Assembly (NCBI GenBank): GCA_013368375.1
Contig: JAACJP010000035.1
Location: 372,001 to 436,000 of the forward strand
Reading direction: 5' to 3'
From: Tricholomella constricta
Lineage: Eukaryota > Basidiomycota > Agaricomycetes > Agaricales > Lyophyllaceae
DNA: 64,000 bases
The position numbers and the translations under genes were made by a program. The notes under the pieces are model-generated. The model was given only the letters and a program-made list of their open reading frames with translations, was not told where the DNA came from and searched no databases. This document shows, one piece after another, positions 11,387 to 22,065 of the stretch. Numbering within the stretch: position 1 is the first letter of the stretch; each line of letters begins with the position of its first letter.

Positions 11387-12325
11387 ATATATTGGTTTGG
11401 ATCGGATCCGCTATTCCATGTTGCGGTATGCGGTATTCAGTCGCCGTTGTCTCAGGAGTTTAGGAGCCAGTCACGTTCTTTCGCTGTTTTCTGTATGAAC
11501 GGTGATAAGAGTAATAGGGTGCGATTTTATATTGATAAGTGGGCATGTCGAGGACGTTGACGGGAGGTCAACAGGAGTTGACGGCGGTTTCCTGAGCAAG
11601 TGTTCGTGCATATTTGGCAACAGCGTCTCGGCCCCCTATTCCGAGCCTCTCCTATAAATCGCAAAGCTTCCGTTTAGCCTCCGTCTGCTCTGACGACATC
11701 TGCGACTACCTCATATGAACATGAACGGAAGTAAATGAGGTTTATATTCATTCCCAAGAGATGAGTGACAAAGTTGAGAAGTGTTATATCCTATCCAACC
11801 ACCGCCAACTCGACAGACGCGAAGAACTCGCGTCTCTCGGAATCGTCGAGAATCGCGGGTGGATATGGGATACTGGTATTGACCACAGCGGATTTTCTCC
11901 GTCTGCGGGGGAGGTTCCCCACGGTGGGCTCGAGATGCCCTTTAGGCGGCCCACCGAAATTAGGGGGCGTGATGATTATGAAGAAGGTCACACCACGACG
12001 CTCACGAAGTGTGCGGCGGTGGCTTTGTGTACCTGTATGGATGGGGGTGGAGTATGATGACGATGAGGGATTCAGAGTATGCATCTCGGAAGGAGACATT
12101 GGGTTGTGAGGTGTGGTAATATGTGGATGATGGTGGTGAGTGATCAAGTTTGTTTGTGGAGAGCCGCAACGCCCCCATTGTAGATGACATAAGCCAACGG
12201 ATACAAATTATTTGATCGGAGATCACGATCGGTGGTGACCAGCCGAGACTAATTTATACGTGTCCGTCGTCCCTCCTTCCTTCTTTGCAACCGTCTTGCC
12301 ACCATCCCACCGCGCTCTGCCCTTC
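11387..12325. other. Intergenic region, no gene supported
   Basis: About 940 bp. A TATA-like tataaat lies near 11653. Open frames on both strands at 11761-12147 overlap each other and contain no recognisable domain, so I did not call either. Confidence 0.3.
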
Positions 12326-12662
12326 ATGCCCACCTCCAAACCTGATCCCGATTTTAATGCACGCTGCCTGTCGTTCGTTGCCCGAATGTATCACGAGCTG
12401 GCGAAGGCGGATCGAAAGCTGTATGACGAAGAAGTAGAAAAGTACCCGGGTCAAAGCGACCTCAATGACGAACGCCTGCACAAACGCCTGCGAGACATTG
12501 TATATGCAGAGCAAAGGCCGACGCGCGAGTACGTTCCATTCAAACCAGACAAATTCTCAAAGGGTACTGATGTCAACCATAAGCCTCGTGTGGGGTTTCC
12601 TTTACGGCATGAACTTCGTCTGTGTACATTGCAGCCGTGACGAGTTGACAGAGGCCCTGTAG
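12326..12662 (+). CDS. Small hypothetical protein, two exons
   Basis: Tentative. The ATG at 12326 opens MPTSKPDPDFNARC, followed by an amphipathic, charged segment (ARMYHELAKADRKLYDEEVE). A donor at 12529 and an acceptor ending at 12634 join in frame to RDELTEAL and a stop at 12660-12662, giving about 76 residues. Without splicing, the frame reads a little further into less protein-like sequence. It may be a small helical protein or the remnant of a larger gene. No family is recognised. Confidence 0.35.
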
Positions 12663-12877
12663 GTTCACCTTGCTCTGACTCGTGCGAGATCTCTGATTCA
12701 ATCCATGCCAGAATGGCCCAGCCCGACCGAGGGTGGCAAGATCGTCCCTTGTCGTAGCCGATCCCTGTCGTACCCGATCTGTAGGGCAAACTCCCCGAAT
12801 AGCTATCTTGTCCTCATCTTAAGGACCCCCCACTTATATGCAGACAAATGTCCGATCCTCATAAAACCCTGAATTTC

Positions 12878-13742
12878 CTCGTGTCTATCGCCATATTCGA
12901 CCTTTTCTGACTAGGCGGGATGTGTTAGGCGCGCGGGATGGTTCTCATCGAGGTCGACAAGAAGTACTCAAACACCGAGCGCTTGCTGGGCGAACACAAA
13001 TGGGCGAACTTCCTCAACAACCCAAGCAAAGAGGAGACGGGAAAGGTCTCCCAGATCTTTCATTGCTTGTATAACACCGGGCGTGCAGCCCAGAAGGACG
13101 GTACGTGGTCGTCGCACTTCAAGAAATGCCACACTCTGAACGCTGGACGATTCATTCTTGCCTGAAGGATAGAAAACGCATTCACGTCGAAGCTCACTGG
13201 TTCAAGGACTAGAGCCCCACGACAGAGTGAGTCTGGAATTTTCGTCTTGGCTTTGGGACGTTGCTGAGCAGTTCCTTAGCTTCAAGTATCCTTGCCCCCC
13301 GACGGAGTGGTGCCCAACGCCGTCCGAAGATAAGACGAACAAATCGCTGTGTCGTCCCCTCCCTACCAAGGTAAAGCCACCTCCACCAAAGGCTGCGCCT
13401 CCTAGTATGTGCACTGCTTCACGTTTAACGCGGTTATATGCAATTTCTAACCAACGAGCGTTCAGTGGTTGGTTCTGCCAATTGGATTACTGCGAAAACT
13501 GGACCCTCTCCGAACACGGCTCAGGCCCTCAAGGGGGAGTGGGCAAAAGGAAGAAAGGCTGGCCCGACTCTGAACACGAGAACTGTTCCCATTGTTAGCA
13601 GTACTCCGAGCCCCAACTCTGCCACTGCGACGTCACCTTCTGCATGTGGGTTGAGTTTGCCAAGTCAGTTCCGTATCCATTTCACGAGCTTTTCATTTTC
13701 CAGGGAGCAGGCCGATCCTCCAGTCGAACTCTTCAGGGCCCC
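12878..13742 (+). pseudogene. Truncated duplicate of the downstream gene (decayed copy)
   Basis: This stretch is a near-identical direct copy of 15072-15935, including the internal introns. It starts inside what is intron 1 of the intact gene, so exon 1 is missing. It ends inside a late exon. Two lesions are visible relative to the intact copy. The exon beginning near 13169 has an extra base (gatagaaaacgc against gatggaaacgc), which shifts the frame. A TGG codon in HWFKDW has become TAG. It therefore cannot encode the full protein. Confidence 0.75.
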
Positions 13743-14886
13743 GGCCAACTCCAACTTGCGGGTTCTGAACGGAGGGGAAAATATAAATCGACGTAGTCGA
13801 AACATACGAGAGTGTACCGTGAACAATACAGAGCGAATTTAATATAGCTTCAGAAGGACATTACCAGCTTAACAAGGTGTTACTGGGCCCCTTCACATGT
13901 CCTCCTCTTGGAAGCCTGTCTTCTATTCGAGATGACAGGAAATATTGAAATATTCCACACTGTGATTGGATGCGTGATATTCTCTGAAAGTCAGAAAATC
14001 AGAAAATGATGGTGAAAGGGGAAGGGAAGGAGAGCGAAAGGAACAATTGGATTGACACCGTAACTACTTTCACCAACTTCTGGGCCTCCTAGTTAATTCA
14101 ACCCGCATGGTTCTTGTACTGCTGCCCGACAGAACATTATTCGCTCCTTATCATCATGGAACGAGCTTGAAAGTCAGCCGTGGAGCCGTAGTGTTGGTGA
14201 TCAGCAGGCCGCCCCCGGAAGATGAAGCCTGATGCATGATGCGTCGTGTCAAGGAGTTCAAGTCACAAGTCACTGGTGCGGTCTCATGACATGAAGAACT
14301 TAAGTAGGACTTAGGAAACTCCCTCGCTCACGATATTCGAGATCTACAGACATGCCAGCCTGGCTACTACGATGACTCGGATCAGTGATGCCCATCGTAC
14401 CTTTTGGTCCATTATTGTTTGAAATTCTGTCATAGACTTCTAGTAGCTGTATATTTCTTTTGTCTAAGCAAGCTCCCATGCAGCGTACAGTGATCACAGC
14501 CTCGGCTCCTCTCTATTGTTATAGCGATGTTAATCATCATCAGCTTTCCTTCGTGATCCTTCGCCTAGATTGACAGCGTTAAGTATACAATGACCTCGTG
14601 GGTCCTTGCTCTTTCATTTTTGTATTCCACGATAGTCCGTCATAGAGCCCTGCATCCCTTGTTCTTTCCTTGTTATTTTTTTCTTCTCATCGTTTGATAT
14701 CGTCCTCAGTACATGAGGCTTGAAGCTTGAGGGCCTGGATTGAGGTGTTCCTTAGATCTGATCGAGAAACGGAACCAGAAAGTGCTTATTGAGTGATCGA
14801 CGAGCCAACTTCTATAAGCCGGCGCCGGAAGTATAAATTCGAGCCATGCCTTGATTTTCCCGCCAGCCCCCTCATCTATATCCACC
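13743..14886. other. Intergenic, no gene seen
   Basis: About 1.1 kb separates the decayed copy from the intact gene. It contains T-rich stretches near 14620-14700 and no open frame with protein-like composition. The last part is presumably the promoter of the downstream gene. Confidence 0.35.
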
Positions 14887-16904
14887 ATGGTCAAACGAGC
14901 CAAATCTCCGGACACCGCTGAGGATGAGAAGTACTTCACTGTATACCAACCTTATCCCTTGAACGCGAATTGGGAACTGCCGGACGACTATATCACCTTC
15001 AGTCGCTGGATCGCTGCGATCATAGGCACCGATCCCGTTCACGCGTTGCATTACAAGCCTAGTGTTCGTTACTCGTGTCTATCGCCATATTCGATATTTT
15101 CTGACTAGGCGGGATGTGTTAGGCGCGTGGGATGGTTCTCATCGAAGTCGACAAGAAGTACCCACACACCGCGCGCTTGCTGGGCGAGCACAAATGGACG
15201 AACTTCCTCAACAATCCAAGCAAAGAGGAGACGGGAAAGGTTTCACAGATCTTTCACTGCTTGTATAACACAGGGCGTGCAGCCCAGAAGGACGGTATGT
15301 GGTCGTCGCACTTCAGAAAATGCCAACACTTTGAACGCTGGACGTTTCGTTCTTGACTGAAGGATGGAAACGCATTCACGTCGAAGCTCACTGGTTCAAG
15401 GACTGGAGCCCCACGACAGAGTGAGTCTGGAATATTCGTCTTGGCTTTGGGACGTTGCTGAGCAGTTTCTTAGCTTCAAGTACCCTTACCCCCAGACGGA
15501 GTGGTGCCCCACCCCGGCCGAAGATAAGACGAACAAATCGCTGTGTCGTCCCCTCCCTACCAAAGTAAAGCCACCTCCACCAAAGGCTGCGCCCCCTGGT
15601 ATGCGCACGTTTAGCGCGATTTTATTCAATCTTTAACAAACGAGCGTTCAGTGGTCGGTTCTGCCAATTGGATTAATGCGAAAACTGGACCCTCTCCGAA
15701 CACGCCTCAGGCCCTCAAGGGGGAGTGGGCAAAAGGAAGAAAGGCTGGCCCGACTCTGAACACGAGAACTGTTCCAGTTGTTGGCAGTACTCCGAGCCCC
15801 AAGTCCGCCACCGCGAAGTCACCTTCTGCATGTAGGTTGAGTTCACCAAGTCAGTTCCATATCCGTTTCACGAACATTTCTTCGTCCAGGGAGCAGGCCG
15901 ATCCTCCAATCGAACTCGTCAGGGTCCCGCTCAAACGCAAGTCCTGGGACGAGCCCGGCTTCTGCGAATACACCGATGAATGCCTGTGAAATACATCCCC
16001 TTTCGAGTCTTTATTGTCGTTGACACTGATGCCTATGCAGGGGCCCGACCGCCATACCAGAAGAGCGCTGCGACCCCAGTGACGCCGTCAAATGACACCC
16101 CACCTTTCCCTCCCGGCCTCGCCATCCGCGTGCCGCTCGGCCAAAGCCTCCCGGTGCCCCCGGGCCTTACCAAACCACAAATCTCGAACGACACTAGCAC
16201 CTCTGGCTCAGGTTCCTCTTCGGAGGGCAGCACTACCGAGAAGGCGCTGGACGAGCTCTTCGACGAGAAGGTCATGATCAGTCTCTCGCCGAGCCAGGAC
16301 CGACAACTATACGGACTGGCGGCGGACCAGTCGCCCGAGCTCGATTCGGATGTGATGCATCCCTGGGAGGCGAACATCCAGACGTTCGATAGCATGCAGT
16401 GGAACACTGCCGACAATAGGAACGGGAATGGGAATTGGGGTGGAGACGCGCCGGTGGACTTGTGGGGGGACAAGACAGGTGAGGCGAAGAAGCCGGCGGT
16501 GGCTCTGTGCCCGCACCATGCGCATACCTGCAAGAAGGGCGTGTGTTCTTGGCGGGCGAAGCAGGTAAAGGAGGAGGAGAGGTTGGCGGCGTTGGCTAAG
16601 AAGATCGATGCAGGCAGTAAAGGGTCGGAGGGTACGTTTTACATTGTATGCTGAGGGATCTTGATGGTTTGACTTCGAGGGTTATTCAGGTAAAGCTGGG
16701 GCGAAGAAGGGTGGTTGGAGACAGAATCCTAGCACCACGTCCAACGCGGACGATGATGAAGACGGGTTCTCCAAAGTCGGCGGCGGACGCAACAAGGGTC
16801 GCCGGATGGGTCCTGGGCGTGGCAGAGAGAGCCGCGGCGGGGGCGACGGCTCTTCTGCAGGGGGAAGCTATGAAAGTCGGGGCTGGGCTGGTGGTAGTGA
16901 TTGA
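14887..16904 (+). CDS. Agaricomycete-type protein with N-terminal conserved domain and Cys/His C-terminal motif
   Basis: Function unknown, though I believe the family is common in mushrooms. Exon 1 (14887-15063) encodes EKYFTVYQPYPLNANWELPDDY and ITFSRWIAAIIGTDPVHALH. The intron at 15064-15122 joins it in frame to GMVLIEVDKKY and LLGEHKWTNFLNNPSKEETG, then WKRIHVEAHWFKDWSPTTE. A Pro-rich linker follows, with repeated GPSPNT and VGST motifs. The C-terminal part is acidic (ALDELFDEK, SPELDSDVMHPWEANIQ), with a putative zinc motif CPHHAHTCKKGVC. It ends in a Gly/Arg-rich tail (GRRMGPGRGRESRGGG) that could bind RNA. A truncated copy lies 2.2 kb upstream. Confidence 0.7.
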
Positions 16905-17783
16905 TTGAGGAAGCGCTTCTGCTGGTCTTTTTGAGTGATGTCTTATGTCCATTTTCTTGTCCTTCTCCGATCTGGACCTTGTGTAACTCATGTCTCGATT
17001 TGTATCCCTCAACCTCGTCATTAGTATGTGCCATACATGTAATAAAGAGTTGTACCATGATCAACTGAACTCCGTCATACGGAGAGGTTAACGTGGCTTT
17101 TTGGAGTCCACTGTTCTGAATTGCTTTGACTCTTGAGCCATTGACATTGAAGTATGCTGCGCCCTGAAGCTTGAAGTTCGGGAAAACAATGCAATCATGA
17201 TCATGTCCATGGTATTATCATGACCTCTGGATGATTAATTTACTGTTTGTCGTTAGGTTTCCTGGAACCCGTGTGTATCGAGACAAAATCAAGCCTGTAG
17301 AGTATCAGTGACTCACGTTCTGTTCGAATGAACCTCTACAAGTCCCTTTTCCCAACTTTTTCTTCCAGTGCAGGCCCATCCGTCTGGGGCCGTCTTGATG
17401 GTCCAACGTTTGTTGTGCTAAAGACGCTCGACTGGTTGCCACGCTCCGAAGTTCTGCTTCGAAAGGCTTCGAAGCCCAGGTTCAAGTTTGCGGTTTCAGC
17501 CACAAGGTCGTTCGAGGTAGCACCGGCAATAATGGACGAGAACCTGAACGACTGCTTCGCTGTTATTGGTTTGGCATTGGACTCTCGAGGTCGGCTATTT
17601 CTGCTCCACGAAGATATAGGAGAGCGGTGGTGGCGCAGCCTTATGCCGGTTAGCCGGTCACGGAGCGCTACAATTTGTCACTGGTCATATTAACGTAGTC
17701 TCTCCTAGACAGACACCATCAGTCGTTCCTCTATTCTGTAATATTAACGGTGACAAGTAACAAACGTTCACTCTCCCCTCGAA
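16905..17783. other. Intergenic, no gene supported
   Basis: About 880 bp. An open frame at 17328-17693 has no recognisable domain and poor composition for coding, so it was not called. Confidence 0.3.
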
Positions 17784-18040
17784 ATGACTCAACATTCAGA
17801 CCCTATCATCGAAGAGCTCGCGCAGAGGAGGTTCAAACTGGAGTCTCTCTTAGAAGAACAATCAGCAGTGATTAGGGAGGAGCCTGGCGGGTATCAAGCA
17901 GTGTATGAACGTAACCTGCATGGTTTTGCTACCAAACCCGGAGATCAGTGGATTCCCGTCGACGCCGCTGATAAGGATAAGAACAGGAAGATAATGGAGG
18001 AGATCTATGCTAGAACCCCAACATGCATTGACGAGTGAGT
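17784..18040 (+). CDS. Short hypothetical exon, probably truncated gene
   Basis: The ATG at 17784 encodes a charged helical peptide of about 83 residues (MTQHSDPIIEELAQRRFKLE, then DKDKNRKIMEEIYARTPTCI). It ends at a good donor (gtgagtac at 18036). No downstream exon continues it; the next sequence is a T-rich tandem repeat and a SINE-like head. The gene may have lost its 3' part. No family is recognised. Confidence 0.35.
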
Positions 18041-18135
18041 ACACGGCATCAGCAAATGTCCAAGTACTTTTGCTTCTGGCTTTCGGGTATCTAACTTTCT
18101 CCGGTCACTTTTACTTGGGCTTTTTCGACCTTTTC

Positions 18136-18180
18136 ACCTTTTGCTTGTGCTTTATCACCTTTTGCTTGTGTTTTATCACC
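18136..18180. repeat. Tandem 21-bp repeat, two copies
   Basis: A unit containing caccttttgcttgtg followed by t/c tttat occurs twice head to tail, with one substitution. It lies beside the SINE-like head and may belong to the element's tail. Confidence 0.6.
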
Positions 18181-18309
18181 TTGAATGTCTTATGCTTAAA
18201 TACAATGTCTTATGGCCTTTTGAAAGTCGTAAAGGGCTTCACGAAGCGGCATTTTGAAACTCCAATATTAGGAAAAACGGAATTGATCCGTAACACACAG
18301 CCAAGGCAG

Positions 18310-18400
18310 GTGAAAAATATTTCATGTCCTGGGGATTGAACCCACGATGTCACTGAAGTGGATGGTGAAAGTTTTCCATCACAACCACTACACCAAAGCG
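18310..18400 (-). mobile_element. tRNA-derived SINE-like head (Pol III promoter boxes)
   Basis: On the minus strand, an A-box-like tggtgtagtgg lies at 18386-18396 and a B-box-like gggttcaatc at 18334-18343. Between them is an anticodon-like hairpin (gatgg/ccatc). The ends do not pair into an acceptor stem, so this is not a working tRNA. Such heads mark tRNA-derived SINEs. The 3' limit toward 18100 and any target duplication could not be fixed. Confidence 0.5.
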
Positions 18401-18755
18401 TTGTACATTGACACCTCACCTGGACAACTTCATCGCGTCCGGCACCGGCCTTGTACGCTGAAAAAGTTTTCAAGTGCTTTCAAACTCCGCCCGACTCCGC
18501 ATCCACCCGCACCGTGTGCGTCGTCTTGACCCACTATCGCATTCTCCCTCCCCTCCTTTCTTCTCACCTTTCCATTTGATTTTTCTTTGCATGCTCGCGC
18601 CCTATCTGGTGGACCCAGGTGAGTTCGTCTCGTGGCAAGCACGTTCTGGGCACGTTATCAGTGGAACCAAGTGCGTTGTATTCCAAACTCGCCCCTTTTC
18701 CGACTGACACATTTTTACACATTTTTATAGGGCTAATGAATCTCTGAACACGCTA

Positions 18756-19879
18756 GTGCAGACCATGAGTTTGTGTCGACACTGCTCGAAGACGAAGTCA
18801 ACACCCACGTGCACGGTACGTATGCGTTCTCCTTCTCTCGACCCAATGCTCACATTTTTTTCTCACTGCCTCAAACACACATCATCGCCCCCTTTGCCTC
18901 CACCCTCCCTCTCGTCCTGCACATCCTTCGTCAAGAGCGCCTCACGCACGCCCTTCCAACGGACACCACCTCCATTTCCAAAACCATTGTCTTCTTCCCC
19001 ACCGCGCGCCACGTCTCCTTTGCCTACCAACTTCTCTTCACCCTCCCCGGCCTCCCCCCGGTCCTCGAGCTCCACTCCCGTAAATCTCAAGATGCCCGCA
19101 CCAAAGCGAGCGCCCGCTTCCGCGACGCAACCGAGGCCGTCCTCCTCAGCTCTGATGTCGCCGCGCGCGGCATGGATTTCCCCGGGTACGCTCCCTTCCT
19201 CTCTCTCTCTCTAATTCCTTGTGAGTGCACCGTCCTCGTAATCAAAGCAGGCGACATCATATTGAATGTTCTTATCTCTTACAGTGGTTCCTCAAACTCT
19301 GGGATGCATCACACGCCATCCTCGGTGGCATTGCCGTGATCACTATCCAATGTGCTATTAACAAGATACTGATCGCAGCCTTCCTGTCACGCGAGTTCAA
19401 ACACGACGAGACAAATCACGCATGGGGGTCGGCGGGCAGGTGGCGGGCTGGGTGCGCATGTCATGTCGCAGCCCGCGCGTGAATTCGTGGTCAAGATTAT
19501 CGAGCTGTTGCTATGCAGTTCTGATCTGTTGCTCGGACACCTGCTTTTGGTATCATTCTTATATTACCGCAAAAACTGTGACTGACCCCACACACCCCAC
19601 AGCGTGACCCTCGTGCTGCAGCTCAACCTGCCCGCGTCCACAGAGCAGTACATCCACCGGCTCAGGCGCACCGCGCGCGCCGACGCTGGCGGGCGCGGCA
19701 TCCTCGTGCTCGACCCCACCGAGCAGCGCTTTCTCGCGCTCAAGGACGTGCACCCGCTCGGCATCGCCCTGGATCCGCAGTTCGCGCAGTTCATGTTCCC
19801 CCCCGCTGCGCTGGAGTATGCGGAGGTGAGGGATGCGACGACGAGAAAGGCAAGGGCAAGTGTCGCATGTCACGCATAG
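18756..19879 (+). pseudogene. DEAD-box RNA helicase remnant (C-terminal RecA domain only)
   Basis: The preserved segments match the second RecA domain of Mss116-like mitochondrial helicases. They are HEFVSTLLEDEVNTHVH, THIIAPFASTLPLVLHILRQ, KTIVFFPTARHVSFAYQLL, LELHSRKSQDARTKASARF and LLSSDVAARGMDFPG. Beyond a region of about 415 bp comes VTLVLQLNLPASTEQYIHRL and a motif VI that reads HRLRRTAR instead of the usual HRxGRTAR. The whole first RecA domain (Q motif, Walker A, DEAD) is absent upstream. The missing ATPase core and altered motif VI argue for a dead fragment. The gap between DFPG and VTLV is much longer than other introns here. Confidence 0.6.
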
Positions 19880-20110
19880 ATACAAAGTCATTATATTGTT
19901 CGGATACTATGTATGAACGTTTTTTGCTGCAAATGCGCCCATCATTCTGTACTTTTCCATTCTCTTGAAGCAAGACTTTTGAAAGCATAACGTGATTCCG
20001 AAAGTCATTCACGCCTTTTCGTATGTCTTTCGCACCTTTCACAAGTGAAAAACGGCTTTATTAAGTAAAGTGACTGGGCTTGCAAAAGCCACGACGTCTT
20101 TCTAGCTTTT

Positions 20111-20144
20111 CGTCTTTTTCGGCTTTTAAAAGCCGAAAAAGACG
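20111..20144. repeat. 34-bp perfect palindrome
   Basis: The arm cgtctttttcggctttt at 20111-20127 is followed with no spacer by its exact reverse complement at 20128-20144. It sits in a non-coding, T-rich stretch that has other hairpin-like and ctttcg-type motifs, possibly a transposon end. Confidence 0.85.
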
Positions 20145-20188
20145 CGGCAAAAGACACCGGAGTTTTCCTGATGGGTTAAACTTATCTC

Positions 20189-20886
20189 ATGCTTCTCTAC
20201 AAGTACTTTCAGCCGTATGAGGATCGTGTTTGCTGCGCACGGCCTTTTGATGTATATCGTGAGGTTGGATATGAACGAGTTACCTATGAGCATCCAGCTC
20301 CAAATCGGCAAGAGAACATTGGAATTACAGTATGTACTCTTATTGTTCCACAATGCCCACCCATCATTCCATTCCCCAGTCGCGAGGCTTTCCCTCTTCC
20401 AGAACCCGCCGGAGTTGCATGCTACGAGTCAGCGTTGGAAAAACAACGGAACCTTTTGAAAAGGCCTTCCAGTTCTCCCACCTGCACTGTCAACGCACAT
20501 GACATGAACGCATTCAAAGACAACCCGTCTCGACTTGTTGGCAAGTCGTTCATTCCTTTTACGAGGTTGTCGAAATGGGATTGTCGAAGGAGGCAACGTG
20601 GTACCAGATCCAGTTTGAGGATTGTGCTGATTATATGCAGATGGATCAGGACGCGGTGTTGGACATGGTAAACGGCAGTGTGATGTGTGCCTAATGTAAC
20701 CTGTAGGGCCGCGCTGTACTATCTACTTACGGGTGGAATGGTATCAAGCTGCTCTGTCGTCCTTCGAGCGACTGTACCTATGGTTATGCTGTTAGCACAG
20801 CATGGCTCCTCGACCCCGCCACCACGCACCGGAGCAACACGCGCTCGGGCGGGGTCGAGAAGTGTGACGGCGTCGCTAGGCCACCG
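20189..20886 (+). CDS. Possible remnant of an unidentified gene
   Basis: Weak evidence. Several protein-like exon pieces lie in order: IVFAAHGLLMYIVRLDMNEL after an acceptor near 20210, then YEVVEMGLSKEATWYQIQF and EDCADYMQMDQDAVLDM near 20560-20668. A further piece, WNGIKLLCRPSSDCTYGYAV, follows a short gap. I could not build one clean frame, and no family is recognised. It may be a decayed gene next to the GH6 remnant. Confidence 0.2.
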
Positions 20887-21019
20887 CGGCGATACACCTG
20901 TTGATGCCCTACGTAGACCATCATGTCTGAAGGCCATCATGTCCCGGAAATCATCACGCCGAGAACTTCGGTGTGTCACAAGATGCCCTGCTTTTTTCTA
21001 TTACGATTCTTATATGAGC

Positions 21020-21635
21020 CCCTCCGCAGCAACCACAATGGCCTCGGAAATCAATCGCAGGAGGTTTATGACGAGCTCAAGTACATCCGCAAGCTCGCAC
21101 CGCTCCTCGCCGCGCAGGGAATCGACGCGCACTTTATCGTCGACCAGGGCCGTAGCGGGAACCAGGTGGCCGCGCGCAGTGGCGGCGATTGGTGCAACAA
21201 CAAGGTACTGGAAACCCTCTTTCCCATGGATCCTTATTTTATTGCCTTCAATACCCTGACTCTGAACACCCACCTTTATCGCTTAGTTCGCTGGCTTCGG
21301 CCCGCGTCCGACGACCAACACCCCGGATCATCTCGTCGATGCCATCGTCTGGGCGAAGCCCGGAGGCGAGGCTGATGGGACTTCGGACACGTCCGCTGAG
21401 CGATATGACGAGGCGTGCGGAAGGTACGCGCTCTGTCCCTGTCTGTCTACCCCAACATCAAATCTAAAGCGATAATAATACAGCGAGACGAGCGTCATCC
21501 CCGCGCCCGAGGCTGGTGAGTTCTTTTTTAAAGGCTTTCGGTTCGCCGAAGTTGCTAATGCGAGGTTGGATTTTAGGATCGTGGTTCCAGGAGTATTTTG
21601 AGCAGCTGCTCAGGAATGCAAACCCGCCTCTTTGA
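21020..21635 (+). pseudogene. GH6 cellobiohydrolase II remnant (C-terminal part)
   Basis: Exons encode blocks typical of the C-terminal third of fungal GH6 cellobiohydrolases: VYDELKYIRKLAPLL, DAHFIVDQGRSGNQ, GGDWCNN, then after an intron (about 21205-21286) GFGPRPTTNTPDHLVDAIVW, AKPGGEADGTSDTSAERYD, and the ending APEAGSWFQEYFEQLLRNAN. The upstream catalytic region with the Asp residues and the CBM1 of the family are not found in the preceding sequence. I infer a truncated, nonfunctional copy. An intact GH7 enzyme lies 14 kb away. Confidence 0.7.
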
Positions 21636-22065
21636 TAACGTTACCTTATTTGTGTGTCGTAAAATATTTGGGGAATGTACAAGGTCGTCTCTTGATCGGA
21701 ACTTGGTGCATCCGAGTCAGCTCGAAAGAGTAACAAACTTCAGCTCTTTCAAAGTACAAAAAGCAGGCTGAGAAACCGGGACTTTTGCACCAGCAGTGTT
21801 ACTGGCCGAAGCTCGTGAGCCGAAGCGCATCTCTATACCGACCTGAGAGCCGTGACTCGTGGGCTACTATTAGAGCCGATGTGGATCGTCAAACTGGACG
21901 AACGCACATGTCGTGGCTGTTGTGGAGGTCATGTACCGAATTTCACGACACCCACATCACAAGTTCCCCCCTCGCGCACCCAGTCAAGATTCAACGGTAT
22001 CATTCTTTTACCAAGAATACACATCACACATGTACAGTACACCAAACATACACTCGACACCCACC
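21636..22065. other. Intergenic, no gene seen
   Basis: About 430 bp between the GH6 remnant and the 3' end of the carbonic anhydrase gene. The CA-rich part near 21960-22070 has no supported gene. Confidence 0.3.

Noticed and set aside
11761..12147. Overlapping open frames on both strands
   Set aside because: No domain, no splice partners, and each is a shadow of the other; neither has better composition.
17328..17693. 121-codon plus-strand frame
   Set aside because: No recognisable domain and no conserved-looking segment; probably chance.
18330..18400. Functional tRNA gene on the minus strand
   Set aside because: A and B boxes exist, but the two ends do not pair as an acceptor stem and the anticodon loop is oversized.
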